From: Cryptomeria japonica
Lineage: Eukaryota > Streptophyta > Pinopsida > Cupressales > Cupressaceae
Direction of reading: 5' to 3'
NCBI RefSeq assembly: GCF_030272615.1
Contig: NC_081415.1
Coordinates: forward strand, 377,285,392-377,349,391
DNA length: 64,000 nucleotides
Positions 20,767 to 31,093 of this stretch are shown one piece after another. Both the position numbers and the translations under genes were made by a program. The notes under the pieces are model-generated. The model ran no database searches and had not been told where the DNA came from. It worked only from the letters and a program-made list of their open reading frames with translations. Within the stretch, counting starts at the first letter, position 1. Every line of letters starts with the position of its first letter.

Positions 20767-22038
20767 TGTTGAGAATGGGTGTCTCAAACTTACTGGTTGA
20801 AATCTCAATCAGATGGCATTTGGTTTCTGCTGTGAGCAGTTCGGTGTGACACTGAAGTAGTCTTGGCGAAAGAGACTATTTCGATATAGCAATTGGTTGG
20901 TTTGGCCGACAGATGTCTCTTGTCATTGTAGCAAGTGTTCGGTGTTGGCGACAAAGGGAATTGTTTGGTGTAACATGTGATTTCGGCAAGATATTTCAAG
21001 TTGATAGCCGAAGTCACATCTCTTGGCGATAAGATTATTTCGGTATAGCTTCTGTTGGTCTTGGTGAAAGAGCCGATTTCGGTGAAACTTCGGGTTTCGG
21101 TAAGTCTTTCCAAGCGGTAAGACGAAGTTGTGATTTCCTGCCAATGGAGCTAGTATCGATAGGACATCGGAGTGGTTTGGGCGAAGAGTTGTTTTCGATG
21201 GTTAACCGAAGTAATGTCTCTCACTGATGGACTATGTTTTTGATGAGACAACTGACGAGTCTTGGTGACAAGTTAGGATTTCGTTGTGACCTTGGTGTTC
21301 GATAAGACTCTTTGTAGCCGCTAGCCGAAGTTATGGTTCTTGCTGATGAAGGTCATGCTGATGAGACTTTGCCGAAGTCTTGGTGACAAGCAGTCTCTTC
21401 GGTGTGACCTTGGTGTTCATTGTGACATGTTAAGGCGGTAGCTGAAGTCACACCTCATGCCAATAAGACCATGTTGATGAGACTTTGTTAAGTCTTGGCG
21501 ACCAGTTAAGAGTTCGATGAGACTTCGATGTTCGGTAAGACATTCCAAGAAGAAAACTGAAGACATAGTCTATGTCGAAAAGCTAACATCAATAAGACAT
21601 TGAATTGTTTTGGCAACATGCTGTGGATTTCGATGAGACATTGAAGTTTGCTAAGAGAGTTCTAAGTCATTGTTGAAGGTGAACTTGTTGCCAATAAGCC
21701 ATGAAATGTGGTGGGACCACTATGGACTCATGTTGACCTGTTGAGTTGGATGTCGACGATTCGTCCAAGATGGAGTCTAAGGAATTCGATGAGAGTTCAC
21801 AAAGATGGTTGGAGCCATGAGGAATCTGAAACGAACCGTTTCTGAGGAAAGATATAAATCGTTTGTTGAAATGGTTGTAATGGGGTTGGAAGGTGGTCAA
21901 ATGGTGGTTTTGTTGGATGTTGGAGTTGTAGAACGTTGTGCCTGTGATCTGTGTGGATGTAATTCAATCTGGAATGTGTATGATGCTTGAATAGAGACTG
22001 TGAATGTACACCCAAGAGAATAATCTGGAACTTGTATG
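20767..22038 (+). repeat. 3' LTR of the gag-only copia, truncated
   Basis: It starts TGTTGAGAATGGGTGTCTC after the tract CAAGTGGGAGAA and follows the 5' LTR to CTTGTATG at 22038, where the match stops and Tat-like sequence resumes (CTTGTATGGAGCC). The octamer CTTGTATG is repeated at the join, suggesting a microhomology deletion of the LTR end. A few internal segments present in the 5' LTR are shorter here. Confidence 0.8.
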
Positions 22039-23690
22039 CTTGTATGGAGCCTTCTTCCTTCAATATCCTGCGTACCTTTGCGATAAGGCTGGGGTGTCAA
22101 AAAGTGCATTTGTGAGGTTTTTGTTCCATCTTGGTACTGCAATGCCTTCGACATGCTTAGGCACCAATCTTTCCTCTAGGAACGCGATTGGGTCAGCCTA
22201 ATTTTCATCGGGTCTGTAAGGTTCTCCTATGACCACGGGATCTTCTTCGATTTCCTTGCTGCGGCCGATTGTCCAGTCTTCTTTGGTTGCATAACCCAAC
22301 ATATTGATCGCGATTACAGGCTTATCTCAGTCGCGGTAAATCTTCAACTTAGAGCCGTTCATAGGGTCTCGGATGGGATTGTCATCCAAAGTAGAGAGTT
22401 TTACTGCCCCGTTTTTCCCCACCTCCTTAATTTTATATGGCCCCAACCAACGAATTTTAAACTTCCCGGATTGAAGTTCGTTACGACCGTTATACTTAAA
22501 AACTAACTGGCCGGGACAAAAGTTCGTCCGTCGAAGGTGTTTGTCATGCCAAAACTTCCGTCGTCATTGGGCAACCTCCGTCATCCCCTGAGCCATCATC
22601 CATCGTTCATCCAGCCGTGTGAGGTTCATGAGACGTTCATGTAGACTCTTGTCATCCCCAAGATTGTTCTCCACTGCAATCTGTAAGCTTGGTATAGTGT
22701 GACGCGTCATCACCTTATATGTCGTATGGTACACCCACAGTACTGCCGAGAGCCACTCCTCCCAATTCTCTTGCTCCACTTTGCAGGACTTGTAGATGAT
22801 TGATACGAGTACTTTATTAGTTGATTCTGCCTGACCGTTTGCTCGAGGGTAGTACGAGCTTGACAAATTGTGAATTTTTGAACTCCATTGTCATTGTCCC
22901 GATGACTTGGTTGACAAAATGGACCCCCCGATCACTGGTGATTTGAATAGGGATACCAAACCTCGTTACGATTTACTCGTAGAGAAATCTTGCCGTACTG
23001 ACTACAGTAATGTCTGGAAGTGCTCTGGCCTCCGCCCACTTCGTAAGGTACTCGGTAGCCACAATGATCTACCGACATCTGTGCATGCTACTTACCTTCA
23101 GTGGTCCCACAAATCCCGCCCCTACCTTTCGAACAACTCCTGTGGCTGAGAGGGGAACAAAGGCATGGAATCCCTTTTTAGTGGTTTCCTCGCCCGTTGG
23201 CATGTGTCACACTAGACGACCCACTCACGGGATTCTGTGTGCAGGGTTAGCTACCATAGTCCCGCCAACAATACTTTCCGTGCGGTGGCATCGGGTCCCA
23301 TGTGGCCTTCGGCAAGTCTATCGTGTGCCTCCTTCAGTACACTGGGAATCTCCCTCCTGCATCACACATCTCTAGAGAATTTGGTCGGGTCCCATTTTGT
23401 ACAACAAGCTGTTGATTAGCTTGAATTTCTTGCTCTTCAGTGCCAACTTCTGTTGTTCTCTTGGCGGTATATCCGTCAGAAACGTTGAGATGGACAAGTA
23501 TTCGCCAATGTTCTCGTACCAGGGAGGTAATGCTACTATCTGGAACAGGTGTGCATTCGAGAAATCTTCATTCTCTCCCTCCAAAGGCTCTCTAGACTTA
23601 ATTCTCGACAGTTGGTCTGCAATCACATGGCTTTTCCCTGGCCGTACTATGATTTTGAAAGCAAATTCCTGGAGTAGCAATAGTCATCTG
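22039..23690 (-). pseudogene. Tat-like integrase, degraded
   Basis: Minus-strand frames carry the end of RNase H (FKIIVRPGKSHVIADQLSRI near 23660), a broken zinc-binding region, a core with IIVATEYLTKWAEA and TSDRGVHF (the second catalytic Asp), and SSYYPRANGQAESTNK near 22850 with the catalytic Glu. After the core comes FWHDKHLRRTNFCPGQLVF and WLGPYKIKEV, the C-terminal GPY/F module, ending near 22330. Integrase inserts element DNA into chromosomes. Frame changes and stops show it is dead. A further 250-bp coding-like tail (ADPIAFLEERLVPKHVEGIA) runs on to the copia insertion at 22038 and may have joined the extra ORF beyond it. Confidence 0.75.
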
Positions 23691-24008
23691 CTCACTCGTC
23701 CTTGAATGATTGGCTTATTTACTAGGTACATTAAAGCCTGGTGGTCGACATAGAATGTGAATGGCGTTGCGCGTTGCTAGGAGGTAATGATGAAATTTCT
23801 GGATGGAGTACACCGTTTCAAGTGCCTTCCTCTCTATTGTGCTGTAATTCGGTTCGGCCTTGGAGAGTAGGCGATTGACAAAGAAGATGGGGTGGTCCAG
23901 TCGTTGAACACCTACCTGTGCCAGGGTGGCACCGATGGCATAGTTGGAGGCATCCATGTGGACGTGGAACTCCTTGTCCCAGTTTGGGTATGTGGTGCAG
24001 GGCACCTA
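23691..24008 (-). pseudogene. Tat-like RNase H fragment
   Basis: The frame 24005-23715 encodes YPNWDKEFHVHMDASNYAIG, GATLAQVG, HPIFFVNRLLSKAEPNYST and IERKALETVYSIQKFHHYLL, the reverse-transcriptase-linked RNase H of Ty3/gypsy. It begins abruptly at 24008, where the plus-strand gypsy fragment abuts. The connection segment that should link it to the RT at 27.0 kb (around 100 residues) is missing, so sequence was deleted when or after the fragment arrived. Confidence 0.78.
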
Positions 24009-25617
24009 ACACTCCAAGTATGAAATCTTTGTTTCTTTTTAAGTTTGTGTGTTATCTTTGTGATGTAATAATGGACCAACCATTGAGGACTCAGTAGAGC
24101 CATGGTTGAGTTGTCCAAGTTTTGATTTGAGCCAATTGTGTTCAGGATGCTGACAGCCTGAGAAGTGAGATGCTTAGGTAGTTCATAGGTAAAGTACTCC
24201 AGATGAATGCATTCATGTATTAGGGGTCAATTGAGTTGTGCTTAGGTCTTCTAGGGTGTTTGAGGACCTTCAGGAGTCTTAAAATGCATTAGAATGCAAA
24301 ATTGCATCTTGGAGCCAAAAGTTGTAAAAAGTTGCTGAGCAACATTTTGCAATTTCTTGCAAAAGCTGCATTTTTGGTTATAGACGTTAAAAGTTGATTG
24401 AACCAATTGAAACAAGAGCATAAAAACCAAAATTCACTTCATTGTACGGGTTGAAGGATTGGAAATGCAAGAGCAAGTTTTGGATTTGTGAAGCAACTTT
24501 GTTTCCACTGTTTTTTGACAGTTTTACTCTTGTTTTCATTGCTTGTACGGTCCAGTACGGACTAGATTGTGTAATTCCTTGCAATTCCGAGTATTCATTG
24601 TATTTGTCTTCTTTAAGGTTGATTTGCAGGTTTGATTGTCCTAAGTTGTAGAGATTTCTTCCATTCTTTGCAACTAGGAGCAAAACCCTTGCAAGTAGGG
24701 TTTAAGAGCAAGAAAATGGCTCTAACCTAGGCATTCTTTGATGACACTTGTTGAAATCACTAAGAATGCTAGGTTAGGGTTTGTACATAGCTTTAGAATA
24801 GGGTGTGTGGTGTTGCAGGTCCAGGAGGAGGAGAAACAATGAAGCCCTAGGCTCACCGTTGGGAGTAGGTGAGTTAGGACAGCAAGAAAGGTGTGTTTTA
24901 TGAGCACATGGGGATTGGTGCAGGACCAAGTGACACATGAATGGAAATCCCTCTGAGTGCCCTTGAAGATTCCCAAATTGTTTGGAGCAGGAGATTTGAC
25001 TGGTGAAGAGTTTTAGTCCCATCTTGCCAAGTCACTGGTGAGGCCTAAACTCTTCAAAATAGTGCAGCATTGAAAACCCCACTTGTACGGATAACCCAGA
25101 TGCACTTTTCTAGTATTTTTTTGTAACTTCCAAAAGGGTACTCAAATCCATGATTTATTTCTATGCTTGTTTGGGACTTTTGCAAACTAAGACCCTAAAA
25201 CCGCCTAGGGAGGGCTAATGCAATTAGGCCTATTTTGAGCCGGTATGGACCTAGAAGGGTTAGGAAGCTAAAGTGATGGGTTGGTGAGCCTTAAGCCTCA
25301 AAATACATTAAAGATACCTGGTAGATGCATTGGGAAACCATAGGAAGTGGCTGTGTGTTAAGATCCTTGTAGGAGTGGTTGGAGCCCAGGAGAGGAGTGT
25401 GTGTGTGATTGAGGTGGCAACCTCAAGGAGTAGAGTTGATTGTCTAGAGACCATTGGCTATACCTAGGAGGCAAGTCAAGAAGGTTCAGACTTTGGAGGT
25501 CTCATTAACATAACCCCTACCAAGTGCCATAGGAAGGACTTGAGTAGTTGCTGGGTTGAGTAGGACAAGATACTCAAGAAGGTGTATTGAACCAAGCTCC
25601 AAGACTCTCTGCATCAG
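24009..25617 (+). repeat. Probable 5' LTR of the plus-strand gypsy fragment
   Basis: No coding domain is seen between the Tat-like RNase H break at 24008 and the primer-binding site at 25620. The last bases, ACTCTCTGCATCA, suit an LTR end two bases before the primer site. The start (TG...) could not be identified and no second copy is in the window to define it. Confidence 0.5.
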
Positions 25618-25619
25618 AG

Positions 25620-25632
25620 TGGTATCAGAGCC
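25620..25632 (+). promoter_or_regulatory. Primer-binding site, initiator-Met tRNA type
   Basis: TGGTATCAGAGCC is an exact match to the common primer-binding sequence complementary to initiator methionine tRNA, 55 bases before the gag ATG at 25687. Confidence 0.85.
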
Positions 25633-25686
25633 ATTCTTTGAAAGATTTGGTGTATGTCAGATTGTGAAGAATCAGAAGCAAGTTCA

Positions 25687-26722
25687 ATGCCTCCAAAGGC
25701 AATGACTCCAGAAGCCATCCGACAGTTGGTGGCAGAGATGATACAAGGATGTAGAAGGAAGTAGAGGAACTAGAGAGGTTAAGAAGGAAAAGGGGAAGGT
25801 TAAGACAGAATAGGGTGATGAGATTGATGAAGAAGTGGAATATGGAGAGGTACCAACAGCAGTAGCCATGCCTCAAGACCAAAAGCTATTCTTGGATGCA
25901 GTCAAGTCCATTTCTAAAGACAACTTGGATGGATTACCCACCTATGGAGGAAACCTCAATGTAGAAGAGTTGCTAGATTGGATAGAGGCTCTCAATAATC
26001 ACTTTGATTACAAAGAGGTAGCAGAAGAGAAAAGAGTTAATGTGGCCAAATCAAGATTGAGAGGATCCGCATTGGTTTGGTGGAATATGATGCAAGAAGA
26101 AAGGATACAAGAAGGCAAAAAGAAGACAACTTCTTGGGAGTGTATGAAGATCAGACTTAAGGCACAATTCTTTCCAGGAGATTATGAAGTTCAAATCCAT
26201 AAGAGACTGCAAAATCTGAAACAAAGGGAGTTAGATGTCAATGCATACACTGAAGAATTCCACAAACTCAGTTTGAGGGCTAGGAAGCATGAGAATGAAG
26301 TGGAGAAGTTGGCCAGGTACACGAATGGCCTTAGATAGAATATTCAAGATGAGATAAGTATCCTCACACCAGACACTGTCCATAAGTGTTTTCAGTTGGC
26401 CCTAAGGGCAGAAGAGAAGATCAAAAGGAGGAGTGAACAAAATCAGAAACATAGGGGAGGTAAGAATTTCAGAGGTAGAGGAAACTTTGGTAGAGAGCAG
26501 CAATCACCAAGAAATGAAGAGCAGCAAGGCCAAGAAGGCAGTGGGGACTCTCAGAGAGGAGCATTTAGAGGATCCTATAGAGGAAGTAGCAATTTTAGGG
26601 GCAGGTTTGGAAACTCAGGAAGAGGAAACATAGTCTTCACCGATAGGTGTTATCATTGCAATCAAGTTGGGCATACCATGAGTAAGTGCCCGGGAAAAGC
26701 CTCAAGGTCAACCAGCTCATAA
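25687..26722 (+). pseudogene. Ty3/gypsy gag with CCHC zinc knuckle
   Basis: The start MPPKAMTPEAIRQLVAEMI is typical of chromovirus-like gag proteins. After a short disrupted stretch with stops (including TAG 25811-25813), the capsid region is open from about 25814: VEELLDWIEALNNHFDY, then SALVWWNMMQEE, then KRLQNLKQRELDVNAYTEEF (the Retrotrans_gag domain). A TAG at 26336 interrupts it after NGLR. A Gly/Arg/Gln-rich tail leads to the knuckle CYHCNQVGHTMSKC at about 26650-26690. Gag builds the virus-like particle. Confidence 0.8.
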
Positions 26723-27012
26723 ATGGGGGAAAGAAGAACTCAACTGTTGCAAGAGGAGGACACTCAAAGTGTAACTTCTTCAATCAGCAAGGCAGGGCCA
26801 GTGATAGATGGAGAAAACTTGATGATGAGGAGAACAATGCTCAAGATACCCCAAGCTCAAGAGCCACCACAAAGGAAAAGTTTGTTTAGGACCACTTGTA
26901 GATCACATGGGAAGATTTGTAAAGTGATTGTAGATTCAGGTTCCACTGAGAATATTGTCTCAGTTGAAATGGTGGACAAACTCAAACTGAAAAGATTGCA
27001 TTCTCCTAGTGC
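26723..27012 (+). pseudogene. Ty3/gypsy aspartic protease, broken off
   Basis: The same frame as gag continues past a stop at 26720 and encodes FRTTCRSHGKICKVIVDSGS, whose DSGS(T) is the aspartic protease active site, followed by TENIVSVEMVDKLKLKRL. Immediately afterwards the sequence changes to antisense Tat-like RT (about 27012), so the rest of the polyprotein is missing. Confidence 0.78.
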
Positions 27013-27620
27013 CTTCAGGTGGGTTTCTTTGTTGCTGTAAATAGACCAGTCATCGAGGATGGCTTTAAAATTTCCCACAAACATACTGGCAAAAATGTGT
27101 AGTAATTATTTGTTGGAAGGTGGTTGGAGCGTTACATAGGCTAAAGGGCATCCGATTGTACGCGTATACTTCGTCTTCCACTATGAAGGTGGTTTTCAAC
27201 TTGTCCTCGTCTGTGATGCTGATTTGATTGTAAATGGAGAACCTGCCAGGAACGAATACATTTCATGGCCTGCCACCTCCTCCAGAATACTGCTCATGAA
27301 TGGAATTGGAAAGGGGTCCTTGATGGTTACTACATTTAAACATCGGAAGTCGACACATATTCTGATCTGATTCGCTTCCTTCAGAGAAATGACTATGGGC
27401 GAGACCCATTCATTGGTCTAGACTTTAAAAATAATTCCAGCCTCTAACATTTTTTCGATTTCTTCATTAACCTTGGTGGCATAGTTTTTGTTCATTCGGT
27501 ATGACCTTCTCTGTATGGGCTGGGCATCGAGTACGAGGAATATTCGATGTGCGCACAACTTCGGAGGTATACCCTTCAAGTCCTTGTACGTCCATGCAAA
27601 GACGTCCTTGTACTCCAAAA
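27013..27620 (-). pseudogene. Tat-like reverse transcriptase fragment
   Basis: The minus strand encodes MEYKDVFAWTYKDLKGIPP, RRSYRMNKNYATKVNEEIEK with MLEAGII, then EWVSPIVISLKEANQIRICV with DFRCLN, DPFPIPF and EVAGHEMYSF, and finally FKAILDDWSIYSNKETHL carrying the LDD form of the YxDD site. The middle (about 27240-27100) is garbled, and a TAG at 27418 interrupts just before TNEWVSP. The order and motifs identify Ty3/gypsy RT. It is cut at 27012 by the opposite-strand gypsy fragment. Confidence 0.8.
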
Positions 27621-27747
27621 ATATTTTAAAGCCTGCTGTTTTTAATATGGGGTTCTATTCATCCCCTATGAGGATCACCCTCGGGTTGTCGTCATTTCTT
27701 AGGTTGACTTTCTTCACATTGGATTCCTTGTACTTAATGGCCTTGTC

Positions 27748-28449
27748 TCATTCAAACTGATGAGCCGATGTATCATCCACCCGCGCTACGCCTTCTTGGT
27801 ACTCCCTGTACTTTGGAGGAAAGGTTACATTCTTCGTACCTTCGCCTGACTCCTCAATCTCATAGATTTGCAACATGTGGCACTCCGGTTGGAACACTTC
27901 ATAATCCTCCATTTGCCAATGGATGAGTCCATTGAGAGAGCTCGTCTCATCCTCCGAGCAACCTTCCAACTCCAACACCCCTTTGTCGGTTCCATCTTTC
28001 CCTTCCCGTCCTGTGAAACCCATTCATAATCATGAGAGTCATTCGAGTCGGAGTCGGATGATGCCAATTCCTCGCTCATTGCCTGGTTCCTCAAGTCAAT
28101 CACATATTTGCATCCTTCACTCTCGATAGAGTGTGTTCTTTTTCCAGTTGTGATTTGCCTTCACCATGATTAGCCAACCTCTCTCAAGGAGAGCATCATT
28201 GGCCTTTTTCTCTAGTGGGATGACGATGGAGTCGAGGAAGAAATGTTGGGTGCCGACAACAACTTTTTGTACCATGAGTGTTCCCAAGGGCTTGATTCCA
28301 TGCTGGTCGGCACCTACAAGGTGGAATGTTGGTGGCCAGAGAGTTGGTTTGCCTAGACCCCTCCATGTCTCCTTCGACAATACATTTACTCCAGATCTAC
28401 CGTCGACGATGGTGTTCGTCAGCTTTCGTCTCATAATTTCCATTTCCAC
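27748..28449 (-). pseudogene. Tat-like aspartic protease and linker
   Basis: The frame 28449-28117 encodes NTIVDGRSGVNVLSKETW, with the protease active-site variant D-G-R-S-G (plant Tat-like elements usually show DGGSGVNV), followed by HLVGADQHGIKPLGTL. The following 28103-27748 stretch is an acidic linker with a frameshift near 28030. Protease would cleave the Gag-Pol polyprotein. The Arg in the active-site loop could be functional variation or decay. Confidence 0.7.
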
Positions 28450-28689
28450 GACGGCTGGTTTCTAGCCAATACTTATCACGAGTAGCATGGGGTCCATGGC
28501 AGACGTGCCAGGTGATCTTGCTGCTGGCATGGGGTTCATGGCGGACATGCCAGGTGATGTTACTACCGGCTTACGACATTCTTGGCCAATGATGTTGTCA
28601 CCGACTACATTTGTGAGGGCCATTTTTCAATTGTGGCATAGTCTATAGAAGGTCAGATACCTGTATTGGTAAGGTAGTCTGCAACATCT

Positions 28690-30005
28690 GTTTTATTATA
28701 GTTTTTTGGGACTTTGATCAAAGTGGGGTACTGGCGGCATTGTGTGAGGCCCTTCGTTCTTCCACCATCGCCTGTTCAACATTGGCCCTTGCTTCTTGGA
28801 GTCTTTCCTTCTCCGTACAGGGATCGGGGTACACTGCCTTTTTGCTTTGCAACCTTGTAATTCCTCTAGCTCCTTGATGTCCAGCATATTTACCCCTTTT
28901 TGCTTTGGGTAGTCAGTGCCCTCATGGTTCCCAGGACTGCACCACTTGCACAACAAACTTCCGTTATTGTTCCCACTCTAGCACTCACGAGCAAAGTGGC
29001 CCCACTCATTGCATTTGTGGCACTGGATCATGGGTTGCCCCTTCGCATTGCAGTGGGTTTTACTTCTCGGCATGTTGTTGGACCGATTGTTCCCTCGTCG
29101 ATTATTGCAACATCCTCCTAGTGAAGCGTCGGAGTTTGTTGGTGGTTTAGGTGGTGTGGTTGGCGGGGTAGCTTGGTACCCTTGGGTGAAGAGGACTTGT
29201 GTGCTTTTTGTCTTCAGATTGTACGGGCATTCCTTGATAGAATGTCCCAGCACCTGACACACATCACAAAAAGGCTTCCTTGGGCATGTTCTCTTAGTAT
29301 GACCTTCTGCTCTGCAGTCGGTGCACCAAAGTTCTTTACCCTCTTTGACACTCTCCTTGTCAGCCTTCAACTCCATTATCCTCATCATGTTCCTATGGAG
29401 GGCTTGTACGGTTTTGGACTCTCCGTCGCTACTTCCATCTGTACTGTCATCATCACTTGCCCTCCTCTTTCCTTTTGATGTTTTGCTTTCGCTTTCAATG
29501 TCCATTGCTTTGTTATAAGCCTCATCATATGATGGCGGAGGGACCACCTTCATCTTCCTCTAGAGGGACGACATGACTCCCTCCACAAACCACCGTTTCT
29601 TCAGTCCATCAACTGGCTGGTTTTCCATCTTGTTCAGTAATTTTTTCAGCCTACGATTGTAAACTCGAACACATTCACTTTTGCCTTGAATTTCGACCAC
29701 AATCTCGTTGTCATCCCTTAAGAGTTTGAATTTCTCCTAGAAAGCCTTCTTCTGATCACTCCATCTCGTTTTGTGCTGGGCTTCGAGGTTTGTATATCGA
29801 TCAATTGTGATCCCCCGAAGGGTGGTCGAAAACGCCTTAAACCAGTAATCTTGGTCATCTTGGCCATTTGCCTCCCATATGGTTATATATGTTTTGTAGT
29901 ACTATACGGGGTCCTCCGACCCATCACCCATGAATCTCGGAAGCTTTTGTCTGTTTGGGGTATTCTGATTTTGCAACATTGTTCTCGCCTAGAAGGTACT
30001 GTGTG
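28690..30005 (-). pseudogene. Tat-like gag with three intact zinc knuckles and a fourth broken one
   Basis: One minus-strand frame runs from about 30000 to 28696. It starts LPRFMGDGSEDPV, continues YYKTYITIWEANGQDDQDYW and a Retrotrans_gag body ending KLLNKMENQPVDGLKKRW. The C-terminal part has CTDCRAEGHTKRTC, CDVCQVLGHSIKEC and CHKCNEWGHFAREC, three CCHC knuckles, then CKWCSPGNHEGTDY, a fourth whose last Cys is Tyr. The frame is interrupted by stops at 29902, 29737, 29560 and 28978, all TAG and at places where Gln fits. Multiple knuckles would bind element RNA. Confidence 0.78.
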
Positions 30006-30785
30006 CCGCCTGGAATGTATTGTATGCGTTCGACTAGTTTGGACCGTTTCGCTCTACGCGTTTCGGTGCCTCTTTTGCACTCTTGGCCACGCACGAGCTC
30101 TCAACGCGTCGACCTTTTGCGTCTTCCGCACCTTGGTCACCTTCGTTTCGATAATCTCTCCTTCCTAGGATCTTTGGCTCAGACCCTCCTACATTGATTG
30201 CTCTGCCAGAGATAGATTCCCGATTCTATACAGATTGGTTTCAAAAATTTCGGCAACCTCACCCTCAAGGTCCCATACTACCTCTTCATCATGTTCAAAG
30301 TGTTCGGACGGGTTGTTCTCAGAATCGGTTCTGGACTCTTCATTCGATATCGAGTGTGGCCTAGTCAATGAGATCTTCCTCCACTACGTTTGGAAGTGAT
30401 AGGTTCCTCGCGACCTCTACCAACTGGTTCCACGTACATGGTTTCTGCTTCTCTTGATTACGGATTCAACTCACACTTCGACTCTTACTTTGCTTTCCAG
30501 GACTCTCTAAGCCTTCAACAAACTCCCTTAGCCACTGTCTCTGCTCACTTTGTTCTCTTATACGTAGGGATCTTTGTACCGATCCTTCCCCTACCTCTCG
30601 GTCGGTACTAGTATGCCGTCAATCTTTGTTCGATCGTAGGGGCATTAATTGCCAGGGGTACGACGACTTCTTGTATCCCTCTCTTCCTCTTCCCTACGGT
30701 TCCATTCTTCGTACTTTTGCAGTGTTTGCTACCAACGATGTTCACGATTGGTTTCTTCCCTTTGGTCTTGTAGTTCAATTAGGTT

Positions 30786-31034
30786 CTACGTCAATAGGCT
30801 TGGAAGGCTCCCGAGAAGATCAAATACGGCCGGGTTGATTGTGAGTTCGCCATGTACCATGCCTTTAGGGACAGCTCTCTCCCGAGCTTCCCTTTGCATG
30901 TATTGGGTGACCGAATCGTCCCACAGGTCCACCAAATCTTCCGTCAGTTGATCCTCCCGTGCTTCCGCTTGCGTCACCTCTTTGTGTGTATCACTTTCAG
31001 TAACAATCAATTGCTGATCTAATTGTTGGCCCAT
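30786..31034 (-). pseudogene. Start of the Tat-like gag, frameshifted from the main frame
   Basis: An 82-residue frame beginning MGQQLDQQLIVTESDT, about 40 bases inside the primer-binding site, is in the right place for the gag N-terminus. It is acidic and ends before the capsid domain; the frame differs from the 30.0-28.7-kb part, so at least one indel separates them. The region 30005-30785 between them is coding-like on the minus strand but broken. Confidence 0.55.
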
Positions 31035-31075
31035 TAGTGTTTACCGCCTGCCACCATATTGATCTTCGGGAATTT

Positions 31076-31093
31076 GTATCAGCAACGACGCCA
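31076..31093 (-). promoter_or_regulatory. Primer-binding site of the Tat-like element
   Basis: On the element strand TGGCGTCGTTGCTGATAC starts three bases after the 5' LTR end. It resembles the TGGCGCCGTTGCC-type site used by many plant gypsy elements (Asp tRNA), with some changes. It fixes this LTR as the 5' one. Confidence 0.7.

Larger units (their letters stand above)
15958..22038 (+). mobile_element. Gag-only Ty1/copia derivative (TR-GAG/LARD-like), 3' LTR truncated
   Basis: Two related LTRs, both starting TGTTGAGAATGGGTG, lie at 15958-17473 and from 20767. After the 5' LTR is a primer-binding site (TGGTATTAGAG at 17476) and before the 3' LTR the tract AAGTGGGAGAA. The interior holds a copia gag (17581-18357) followed by about 2.4 kb with no pol domains. 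The 3' LTR stops matching near 22038, about 245 bp before the expected end, so the right border is lost and no target duplication is visible. The LTR starts differ at about 7 of 72 bases, mostly transitions. It sits inside the Tat-like element, between integrase and the extra 3' ORF. It could move only with enzymes from another copia. Confidence 0.82.
24009..27012 (+). mobile_element. Truncated plus-strand Ty3/gypsy element (5' LTR, gag, start of protease)
   Basis: The segment contains a probable LTR ending near 25617, the primer-binding site TGGTATCAGAGCC at 25620-25632, a gag from ATG 25687 and the start of a protease that breaks off at about 27012. It lies in opposite orientation inside the Tat-like pol. 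Because the 3' half and 3' LTR are absent and the host element lacks its RT-RNase H connection, the right junction must come from deletion or rearrangement, not simple insertion. The left LTR border was not pinned down. Confidence 0.65.

Noticed and set aside
29009-30951. Plus-strand ORFs over the Tat-like gag
   Set aside because: Antisense shadows; the minus strand shows a gag body and zinc knuckles.
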